From Planctomycetota bacterium (GTDB lineage: Bacteria; Planctomycetota; Phycisphaerae; WQYP01), in contig JAJZNY010000142.1 of the NCBI GenBank assembly GCA_021852245.1, positions 1 through 5,805 on the forward strand: DNA of 5,805 nt. The letters run 5' to 3'. This document shows, piece after piece, positions 1-5,805 of the stretch. A program made the position numbers and the translations under genes. Every line of letters starts with the position of its first letter. The stretch's first letter is position 1. Under the pieces are notes generated by a model. That model ran no database searches and had not been told where the DNA came from. It was given only the letters and a program-made list of their open reading frames with translations.

Positions 1-108
1 AACCGCAGGCGTTTCAAACCGGACCACACCATCCGTATCATTACGGAACTTGAACCGATTGTTCGAGAAATCTTTCCCCCAATGGCCGAACTGAACATGG
101 TCGGCTGA
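1..108 (+). CDS. C-terminal end of an unrecognised protein (5' truncated by window edge)
   Basis: Frame 1 is open from the first base and ends at TGA 106-108, giving 35 residues. The segment is basic at its beginning (RRRFK), then contains an amphipathic stretch around ITELEPIVREIF and ends in AELNMVG. There is no membrane segment or cysteine motif. The regular, helix-compatible composition and the in-frame stop just before a clear intergenic leader suggest a real gene end rather than chance. I do not recognise the family, and too little is visible to assign a function. The next gene lies on the same strand 183 bp downstream, so co-transcription is possible but not shown. A six-base inverted repeat (CTGAAC 91-96, GTTCAG 115-120) straddles the stop codon but has no T tract. 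Confidence 0.55.
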   Translation, partial: NRRRFKPDHTIRIITELEPIVREIFPPMAELNMVG

Positions 109-274
109 AGCGGCGTTCAGGTAAAGTGCCGCGAGATGCGGACTCGCCGGAGAGCTGGACATTGCCGGTTTCTATCCAACCTTTCTCGATCATTGGCGTA
201 CACAAGATATCATGGCTATGGTGGCGACGGTATTGTACCGGCTTGTTCTCTTGAAATTCCGCTGACGGCGGCAG

Positions 275-281
275 AAAGGTG
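275..281 (+). promoter_or_regulatory. Ribosome binding site that decides the start of the beta-propeller gene
   Basis: AAAGGTG lies 10 bases upstream of the ATG at 292. It matches part of the anti-Shine-Dalgarno complement (AAGG..GTG). The more upstream in-frame ATG at 136 has only a weak GCGAG before it. This site, together with the signal peptide that begins right after 292, fixes the start. Confidence 0.6.
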
Positions 282-291
282 TGAAGTCAAT

Positions 292-2139
292 ATGAAATTT
301 GTAGGTCATAAACGGACAGTGTGCAAGAGCGGGGTAACGGGTTTGATCAAGCGCTGTTTGGCCAAACTGATGATCGTCGGTGCGTGCGGCCTCATGGCTG
401 GCTGTGTGCTCGCAAATGGGGCTTGCGCCGCGGCGGGCGTGAATGTCCTTACCAATCATAATGACAACTTCAACAACGGCGAGAATCTTCATGAATCGCT
501 GCTCACACCGCAGAATGTTCGCGTCGGGCGGTTTGGCAAACTTTTTGTCACCCGGCTTGATGGTGTGGATTACGGAGAGCCGCTGTTTGTCTCGCATGTC
601 GATATCACCGTCGGCCCGCACCAAGGGGTGCAGAACATCATCATGGTTGCCACATCGCGCGATACGGTATATGCCATCAATGCTGATACCGGCCGGGTAT
701 TGTGGAAGCGCAGCCTGCTGACCCGATTTGACAACGCATTGGACACGGTCAAAGCGAAGGAACACAACCCGAACCCAGCCGCCAAGAACGAACCGCTGGA
801 GGACACCCCGGTCATTGATCCGGCGACCGATGCGCTTTACGTGGAATGTGAGGAGGCGGAAAAAGGGCCCGGAACGCACGGCCAACTGCACTGGATTCAT
901 CTGCTCAGTTCCCTGCGGTTAAGCAATGGGAAACCGTACGCCCATACCATAAAGATTTCTGAAAGTGGGCCGCGCGGTCAGTACATCAGCGGGCCGACCG
1001 TCCGACGGGCCGATGGAAAACTGGATCGCTTTTACGGTTTCGATATCACCTTTCGGTACCTTGCCATCGATCCAGTAAATCATGTGCTGTATATGGCCTG
1101 TGCGGATCCGGGCGACATCGGGCCGTACAACGGATGGATTCTGGGATATGGCACGGTAAAAACTGTGCAGGGGCGACTGCCGGTCAAGGCGGTCTGGAGT
1201 TCAACTCCGAGCGGCTGGGCCGCTGGAATCTGGGGCGGACCGATTGCCATTGATCGCAAGGGAAATCTGTTTGTGGAAACGGGGAACGGCACATTTGAAA
1301 CTCATCTTGTTCCGGCACCCTACCGTGGGCGCCTGCGGGTTGATTCGCCGAACCTGCGAATTCCGGCGCTGGGCGATTTCGGCGATGCCGCCCTGAAGCT
1401 TATTCCCGATTCCGACACGCATCAGCACCGCGACAACCCGAACGGTTTCGGTCTGCATGTAGCGGATTATTTCGTGCCGCGGGATGAAAATTTTCTGTTG
1501 CAGCATGATCTTGATCTCGGCTCGTCAAGCCCCGTGCTGCTGCCGGCGTCTGTCGGCGATGCCCGCCATCGACATCTGCTGGTGATCAACGATAAACAAG
1601 GAATTATTTATCTGTTGGATCGGGATGATATGGGAGGATATCACGGAGGCATGAAAGGGGAGGGGCATTCGGGTTTTGACGCTGTGGTGCAGAGATTGGC
1701 GCATGCGACGGGGCCCGGGTTCAGCACCGGCGCATTTTTTGCCGGGGCGCATCGCCACGGCGGCTGGATTTATTACGCCGAAGTGAATGACTACGCCAAG
1801 GCCTTTTTTATCTCCCATGCCCACATCCAGCCGAAGCCGCAGTCCGAAACCCGGGCGAAATATGGGTATCCCGGGTCGACGCCCGAGATTTCCGCCGACG
1901 GTTCGCATCACGGCATCATCTGGATGATGAACCGGAACGGCAATCGGCTTATGGCGTATCGGGCGGATGATCTCCATCGGGTATTATTTGACAGTAACAA
2001 CGGCAGGGGCCGCAGCGGCTTGAGCAACAAGCTCGTGGGCCGCGAAATTGATATGAATTCCACACCGACGGTCGTCGACGGACGGGTGTATGTCAGCACG
2101 ACGGACGCACTGAACTGTTACGGCCTGCTGCACCGATGA
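292..2139 (+). CDS. Exported PQQ-like beta-propeller repeat protein
   Basis: The protein has 615 residues. The start at 292 was chosen because AAAGGTG precedes it and a signal sequence follows: basic n-region (to about K30), hydrophobic LMIVGACGLMAG (residues about 27-37), then either a weak lipobox MAGC (Cys38) or signal peptidase I cleavage near ACAAAG (about 44-49). The mature part opens with a TNHNDNFNNGENLHESLLTP-like segment typical of a bacterial secreted propeller family. PQQ-type blades follow: VATSRDTVYAINADTGRVLW at about 119-138, GGPIAIDRKGNLFVETGNG near 317-335, and LLVINDKQGIIYLLDRDDMG near 427-446. A closing blade, STPTVVDGRVYVSTTDALNC, lies near the C-terminus. Blades of this type use the Trp/Gly docking seen in PQQ dehydrogenases, but many members bind no quinone. 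No CXXCH haem site and no adjacent Cys pair is present, so I would not call it a dehydrogenase. Substrate and role are unknown; an extracellular or periplasmic location is likely. Confidence 0.85.
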   Translation: MKFVGHKRTVCKSGVTGLIKRCLAKLMIVGACGLMAGCVLANGACAAAGVNVLTNHNDNFNNGENLHESLLTPQNVRVGRFGKLFVTRLDGVDYGEPLFVSHVDITVGPHQGVQNIIMVATSRDTVYAINADTGRVLWKRSLLTRFDNALDTVKAKEHNPNPAAKNEPLEDTPVIDPATDALYVECEEAEKGPGTHGQLHWIHLLSSLRLSNGKPYAHTIKISESGPRGQYISGPTVRRADGKLDRFYGFDITFRYLAIDPVNHVLYMACADPGDIGPYNGWILGYGTVKTVQGRLPVKAVWSSTPSGWAAGIWGGPIAIDRKGNLFVETGNGTFETHLVPAPYRGRLRVDSPNLRIPALGDFGDAALKLIPDSDTHQHRDNPNGFGLHVADYFVPRDENFLLQHDLDLGSSSPVLLPASVGDARHRHLLVINDKQGIIYLLDRDDMGGYHGGMKGEGHSGFDAVVQRLAHATGPGFSTGAFFAGAHRHGGWIYYAEVNDYAKAFFISHAHIQPKPQSETRAKYGYPGSTPEISADGSHHGIIWMMNRNGNRLMAYRADDLHRVLFDSNNGRGRSGLSNKLVGREIDMNSTPTVVDGRVYVSTTDALNCYGLLHR

Positions 2140-2143
2140 TCGG

Positions 2144-2160
2144 GGCGGTCAGGTTCCGCC
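2144..2160. terminator. Possible bidirectional hairpin between convergent genes
   Basis: GGCGG (2144-2148) pairs with CCGCC (2156-2160) around a 7-base loop. It lies just after the propeller gene's TGA (2137-2139) and over the stop of the convergent hydrolase-like gene (2149-2151). Only 9 bp separate the two genes, so any terminator must sit here or inside the opposing gene. There is no T tract on either side, so this is not a classical intrinsic terminator. The call rests on position and a 5-bp stem only. Confidence 0.22.
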
Positions 2161-4443
2161 GGCCGGGGTGATCTTCCAGACTCGCCAGTCGCCCGGCACG
2201 ATGCGTAATGGCGCCCGGAGATTTGCGCCCATCTGCGAGGCGTCGATCCGGTGACCGGTGCGTGCATTGATTATTTCATATCGTCCATGTGCGATTCCCA
2301 TCGCGGCAAGGTGGATGGTGATCGTCCCGTGCCAGGGGTGAGATCGCCACCAGGGGGCGAGGGACAGCCATATGGTGTGGTGACGGTCGTTTACCGTGGG
2401 GACGGCTTCAAGTCCGCTGTAGGCAGGCGTAAGGCTCACAAATGGGTGCAGATACCGAAGCAACTCCGCGGGATTCCGCAGAAGATGTCCTCCATGCTCC
2501 TGATAAGCCTCAAGCATGCGGCTGTGGCGGGCATCCATCGGGTAGACGGCTTTGAAATGATTCAGATGAACGACTCCGGCGTGAATTTCCCGGTCGGTTA
2601 CGACCGTAAAGGCGATGTGCCATTTTCTCCAGATAGCTGCGACCCGATTGGCAAGCCCCTGCAAGATTGCCGGATGCCGAAAGACCGGATGATAGGAAAT
2701 GTACACCGCGACCGGTTGTGCGGGATAGTGGCCGCGCATCGCGGTAAGCAGCGGCAGTGCGCGAACATAGGGCGGGAAGCCGATGTCAAATTCCCGGCCT
2801 CCGTGGTAGAGGAAAAAATCCATTCCGGCGGCTTGCCTGCCTTCAAAACCGTAATGTCCGAGAAACTGGGCGATTTCCGCTTTCAACCCGGGATGAGGGG
2901 TCCATTCCTCAAAGAGGGGCACATGATACGCCCGCGCCAGACTCGTAAAGAGCAGCATGAGGCCGGTACGATCGGCGCAATCTTCGCATACCGTGACATG
3001 ATATCGGCGGGCCAACTGAAAAAACGTATCCGGAATATTAAATGCGACGCCGGCACCGGAATATCCACCACCCCAGTAATAATAGAGCGGGGCGCCGGTG
3101 AGCCGACGCACCATGGCCGTCACCTTGCCGTAAGTCTCTTTTACGCTCCAATTGCGGAAGTGCTGATAAAGCGGAAACAGCGGCTGGCCGGGGGGCTGGG
3201 CCGGAACATCATGAAATCTTGCAAAGTGGGAGTCGAACTGCTGATTGATGGTGGCGGGCGTTTTGTAACGCATCCTCAGCCAATGATGAAACTCCCGCAC
3301 GTCGGCACCTGCGTAGCCGTTGACTTCATCGGGCCCCGGCGGCGGCCCCCACATGTAATCCAGCCAGCCGAAATCGAGAAATGCTCCACCGAATCCGGGA
3401 TTGCGGCGCAGATGCAGAATCGTTTTGCAAACAAATTGAAAGTAGGCGCGGCGGTAGGGGTGGCTCCACCATACCGGCACACGCGAAGGAGAACCGGATG
3501 AGCCGACGTCGTAGTGATGAATCCACGGCGGCGGATTGCCCTGCCAGACGCTGTACCAAAAGATCGGAATCACCTTGACATCCGCCCGGGCGGCATTTCT
3601 GAGCGTGCGGTCCAATGTTTGAAACTGAAATCGGCCCGGTTGCGGCTCGATCATCCCCCATTTGAGATTGATTTCTGCCCTCGTAATTCCATTCGCTTTC
3701 AGATGGGCAAACGTTTTATATGACCAAACACTTGCGCGCTGATTTGCAGTCCAGACTACGGTCACGGTGACCGCTTTCGGACGCAGCTTGAAAAGCTGGC
3801 TGTGGCGCGAGAGACGAAAATAAAGATAGTCCACGCCAGGATGCGTGAGCAGTTCGCCAGGGGCACCGTTGATGACGGCAAGGCGGTACTGACTGTCGAT
3901 GGTATGGCCACCGGCCGCGACCTGGCGGAGGCCGTCGCCGGAAAGCACCTGCGCCGACTTGCGTCCGCGTTTGCCGAGCGAAATCTGTGCCGATAGGCCC
4001 GCGTCTGCCTTTCCACCGCCGGGAATTGGATATGCCGTCACCGTAACCTTTCGGACGGCGATGCCGCCCGGTGCGACAAGTCGAAAATCGGCACCCGCAT
4101 TTTCCCGCCCGGTCAATAGGATGGGGGAAAGCTGAAAAATGCCGGTCTGCCACTGATCTCGCTTGGCCGAGGTGTAAAAGACAGTAGCACTGCTCGTATA
4201 CGCATTTGAACCGGAGATGTATTGCACGGCGATGCCGGGGCTCGGCGACGGGGTGTAATTAAGCTGGACGGCGAAGAGGGGCTTCTGGGGAATGGCCATC
4301 ATCGGGGGCTGGATCGGCTGGGCGAATCCAACGAGCATATGGATTGTCAGAAGTGCGAAAATACCCATCAAAGTGGCACACACGCCGCGGCGGATTGGGA
4401 TCCCCGGCGTGCGAACCATTATTTCAATTTGTTTCATCCGCAT
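2149..4443 (-). CDS. Exported glycoside-hydrolase-like protein with GH42 (beta-galactosidase-type) architecture
   Basis: The protein has 764 residues from the ATG at 4443, chosen because GAGG ends 9 bases upstream of it. In-frame ATGs at 4452 (GAGG abutting), 4437 and 4419 are alternatives. A signal peptide is clear: basic RR at 18-19, hydrophobic core about 21-40, likely cleavage after GFA (about 41). Residues about 57-222 look like a beta-sandwich, perhaps carbohydrate-binding. A TIM-barrel follows (about 240-550) with INLKWGMIEPQPGRF at 258-272, resembling the GH42 strand and turn that usually reads W..LEP..G.F. WLRMRYKTPATINQQF (388-403) resembles the GH42 helix after the acid/base. LFEEWTPHPG (about 511-519) sits where the GH42 nucleophile Glu lies. 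Residues about 575-667 (VAVYISYHP onward) resemble the GH42 trimerisation domain, and a small beta domain ends the protein. The usual Asn-Glu acid/base after strand 4 is absent; FLDFGWLDYMWG stands there. A beta-galactoside-type substrate is inference; activity is uncertain. The gene overlaps dnaX by 20 bp on the same strand. Confidence 0.75.
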   Translation of the reverse strand: MRMKQIEIMVRTPGIPIRRGVCATLMGIFALLTIHMLVGFAQPIQPPMMAIPQKPLFAVQLNYTPSPSPGIAVQYISGSNAYTSSATVFYTSAKRDQWQTGIFQLSPILLTGRENAGADFRLVAPGGIAVRKVTVTAYPIPGGGKADAGLSAQISLGKRGRKSAQVLSGDGLRQVAAGGHTIDSQYRLAVINGAPGELLTHPGVDYLYFRLSRHSQLFKLRPKAVTVTVVWTANQRASVWSYKTFAHLKANGITRAEINLKWGMIEPQPGRFQFQTLDRTLRNAARADVKVIPIFWYSVWQGNPPPWIHHYDVGSSGSPSRVPVWWSHPYRRAYFQFVCKTILHLRRNPGFGGAFLDFGWLDYMWGPPPGPDEVNGYAGADVREFHHWLRMRYKTPATINQQFDSHFARFHDVPAQPPGQPLFPLYQHFRNWSVKETYGKVTAMVRRLTGAPLYYYWGGGYSGAGVAFNIPDTFFQLARRYHVTVCEDCADRTGLMLLFTSLARAYHVPLFEEWTPHPGLKAEIAQFLGHYGFEGRQAAGMDFFLYHGGREFDIGFPPYVRALPLLTAMRGHYPAQPVAVYISYHPVFRHPAILQGLANRVAAIWRKWHIAFTVVTDREIHAGVVHLNHFKAVYPMDARHSRMLEAYQEHGGHLLRNPAELLRYLHPFVSLTPAYSGLEAVPTVNDRHHTIWLSLAPWWRSHPWHGTITIHLAAMGIAHGRYEIINARTGHRIDASQMGANLRAPLRIVPGDWRVWKITPAGGT

Positions 4444-5805
4444 GGGCGTCATCCTCGGCCGACGATATATATTCGATATTCACCAGCTTGGCATTAAATT
4501 TTTCCTGAAGTAATTTTACGGCTGGATGGGCGCTGACTTCCTCCCGCAATTCCGGACTGATCCGCAGCGCAGGCGCTCCATCCGCGGCTGCCGCACCGCC
4601 GGCGCCTTTCGGCCGCGTTTCGACCACCGCATGCGATTCAAATTCAACGCGGACAGGCCTGCCGACGGTGATCTCCACGGCCTTTTCGATTTTTGGACGG
4701 GCATGCTGTCCCTGAACAAAGCTTTCCACTTTTTTATTAATCTGCAGGGTAACAGCGCTGGAATCCTCATTCCACTGCCAGCCCAGCAGGCCGCCGACAA
4801 TAACTTCCGCCGATGAACCACCGGATTCCCGCAGCACGTCAATGAATCGGGCCATTTCATCGCTCTCGGACGCTGGTTGCTGTTTCGAAGCGGTTGTTGT
4901 TGCAGCCGGTGTCGGGATATCGGTGGTGGCCGTGGAAGCGGACGTTGCCAGTGGTGCCGCCGGCGGGGTTGCTGCGGCTCGTGCAGCCACCGGCTCGGCA
5001 TCGCCGGCGATCGGCTTGGCAGCAATCGCGGTGGCCGACGCAGCCTGCGACGATGGGGCTGGCCTTGCCACAGAGGCGGCAGCGGGCGCAGAAATGGGAT
5101 TAAATTTCGGATGGGTAACGGCTTTACCGGGGAAAGAACCGGGCGTTATGTCATTTTTTTTTTCGACGCTCACGCCAGCGCCTTCACCGGCGGGCAACTC
5201 CTTGAGCCACTGGCGGATGGGCGCAAATTCGGGTGTCATCGCAAATCGTACCACCAGCGCATCGAGCATCGGACGGGGCATGGTGGAATTGCGCAGTTGG
5301 CGTGCGGTGTGGTCGCAGATCGCGATATGATGGGCGGCTAATTGCGGCGGGAGCTGAGGTACGAGCGTTGCAAGCTGCCGACGGGATTCGGCCGTTACAT
5401 CCACAAGTTGCGTATCGGTTCCGCATATGCCCATTACCATCAGATGCCGGAAAATGCCGGTCAGTTCATTGACCATATATTCAGGCGACATGCCGGAGGC
5501 GAGAAGCGCATCACATTGCGCCAGCGCTGATGCCGCATCGCCGCTGAGCATGGATTGAACCCAGTTGCACATGTCCGCCAGAGGTGGGGCGCCGATGAGT
5601 TCGTTGAGCAGCGATTCGGTGATCTCGCCGGCGCCGAGCGAAAGAACCCGGTCCAATAGTGAAAGCGCATCACGCATCGACCCGGCGGCGAGAACGGCAA
5701 TCCGATGCAGAGCGGCATCCTGTGCGGAGGCCTTTTCATCGCGGCATATGGCGGCCAGATGCGCTGCGATCACATCCGTGGGTATGTTCTTGAAATCATA
5801 TCGCT
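4424..5805 (-). CDS. dnaX: DNA polymerase III subunit tau/gamma (clamp loader), N-terminal part outside window
   Basis: 459 residues are visible, ending at TGA 4426-4424; the frame stays open to the right edge. The first residues, RYDFKNIPTDVIAAHL, match the DnaX motif usually read as QRFDFRRI near the end of the AAA+ module. Then comes GSMRDALSLLDR (visible 41-52), the conserved sensor-2 motif with its Arg. Residues about 60-204 form the helical collar domain (domain III), ending in the typical PEFAPIRQWLKEL. A long Ala/Pro/Thr-rich linker spans about 205-310. The C-terminal region (about 313-459) ends with HPAVKLLQEKFNAKLVNIE, like the tau C-terminal domain in other bacteria. The ATPase Walker motifs and zinc-binding site would lie beyond the window. 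The protein loads the sliding clamp and, as tau, couples polymerases to the helicase in the cytoplasm. The apparent GTG at 5773 is an internal Val codon, not the start. A run of ten A lies at the body/linker junction. Downstream, where ybaB and recR often follow dnaX, there is a hydrolase-like gene. Confidence 0.93.
   Translation of the reverse strand, partial: RYDFKNIPTDVIAAHLAAICRDEKASAQDAALHRIAVLAAGSMRDALSLLDRVLSLGAGEITESLLNELIGAPPLADMCNWVQSMLSGDAASALAQCDALLASGMSPEYMVNELTGIFRHLMVMGICGTDTQLVDVTAESRRQLATLVPQLPPQLAAHHIAICDHTARQLRNSTMPRPMLDALVVRFAMTPEFAPIRQWLKELPAGEGAGVSVEKKNDITPGSFPGKAVTHPKFNPISAPAAASVARPAPSSQAASATAIAAKPIAGDAEPVAARAAATPPAAPLATSASTATTDIPTPAATTTASKQQPASESDEMARFIDVLRESGGSSAEVIVGGLLGWQWNEDSSAVTLQINKKVESFVQGQHARPKIEKAVEITVGRPVRVEFESHAVVETRPKGAGGAAAADGAPALRISPELREEVSAHPAVKLLQEKFNAKLVNIEYISSAEDDAHADETN
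4453..4456 (-). promoter_or_regulatory. Shine-Dalgarno GAGG for the hydrolase-like gene, inside dnaX
   Basis: On the minus strand GAGG occupies 4456-4453. It touches the ATG at 4452, which is too close for initiation there, and lies 9 bases before the ATG at 4443, a normal spacing. It sits within the last codons of dnaX, so ribosomes finishing dnaX could re-initiate here (translational coupling, inferred). Confidence 0.45.
5154..5163 (-). other. A10 slippage-prone tract in dnaX (candidate tau/gamma switch)
   Basis: The coding strand reads GAA AAA AAA AAT GAC ATA ACG (visible residues E214-K-K-N217-D). It contains ten consecutive A (plus-strand T10 at 5154-5163). One extra A, or a -1 ribosomal shift, gives GAA AAA AAA AAA TGA. 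One lost A gives GAA AAA AAA ATG ACA TAA. Either way the protein stops right after the collar domain and loses about 240 residues of linker and tau C-terminus. dnaX of Thermus thermophilus (A9, transcriptional slippage) and of E. coli (A6G, ribosomal frameshift) make gamma this way. The tract and stops are seen; the function is inferred. Confidence 0.55.

Noticed and set aside
91..132. Inverted repeats after the first partial gene (CTGAAC/GTTCAG and GCGGC/GCCGC) as a terminator
   Set aside because: The stems are only 5-6 bp with loops of 13-18 bases, they overlap each other, and no T tract follows.
162..221. Sigma70-like promoter in the leader (TTGCCG at 162, TTGGCG at 193)
   Set aside because: No matching -10 hexamer lies at 16-18 bases; the best partner (GCTATG) is too weak to support a call.
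136..291. In-frame N-terminal extension of 52 residues for the propeller gene, from ATG 136
   Set aside because: It has no good ribosome binding site, is Arg-rich without a hydrophobic core, and would bury the clear signal peptide that begins after the well-spaced AAAGGTG and ATG at 292.
190..900. Minus-strand open frame of 236 codons across the start of the propeller gene
   Set aside because: It is antisense to the signal peptide and first blades of a supported gene and has no recognisable motif.
1735..1808. T6 runs in the propeller gene as further slippage sites
   Set aside because: They are short, lie within conserved blade sequence, and would give no meaningful truncated product; chance Phe codons explain them.
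2251..3501. Plus-strand open frame of 416 codons antisense to the hydrolase-like gene
   Set aside because: It lies wholly inside a gene with recognisable domains on the other strand, shows no domain pattern of its own and has an erratic composition; it is a codon-bias shadow.
4842..5341. Plus-strand Ala/Gly-rich and Cys/Arg-rich open frames opposite dnaX
   Set aside because: They mirror the repetitive Ala/Pro/Thr codons of the dnaX linker and show no signal or domain.

Overview
The window looks like a piece of a moderately GC-rich bacterial chromosome. It holds two secreted-protein genes of a kind common in polysaccharide-degrading soil or water bacteria (Planctomycetota, Verrucomicrobiota, Acidobacteriota), beside the housekeeping gene dnaX. 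A phycisphaera-like planctomycete is my best guess, but it rests only on the style of the proteins and is weak. No tRNA, rRNA, CRISPR array, insertion sequence or integrase is visible.

Layout: (1) 1-108, plus strand, the last 35 codons of an unrecognised gene. (2) 109-291, a 183-bp leader with a good ribosome binding site at its end. (3) 292-2139, plus strand, an exported 615-residue beta-propeller protein of the PQQ-like repeat superfamily. (4) A 9-bp gap between convergent stop codons, with a small GC-rich hairpin. (5) 2149-4443, minus strand, an exported glycoside-hydrolase-like protein with GH42 (beta-galactosidase) architecture but without the canonical Asn-Glu acid/base motif. (6) 4424-5805, minus strand, the C-terminal two thirds of dnaX, the tau/gamma subunit of the DNA polymerase III clamp loader. 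It overlaps the start of the hydrolase-like gene and runs off the right edge.

The strongest observation is a run of ten adenines in the dnaX coding strand (5154-5163), exactly at the junction between the conserved clamp-loader body and the Ala/Pro/Thr-rich linker. Adding one A gives TGA at once, and losing one A gives TAA after two codons, so slippage in either direction ends the protein there. This is the arrangement expected of a programmed slippage site that yields a short gamma form beside full-length tau, as known for Thermus thermophilus (transcriptional slippage) and Escherichia coli (ribosomal frameshifting).

On function, the two exported proteins could both act on polymers outside the cytoplasm, but they are convergent and not one operon. 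The hydrolase-like gene is instead co-oriented with dnaX and overlaps it, so its expression may be coupled to a replication gene, which is an unusual pairing. I saw no clearly new multi-gene system.
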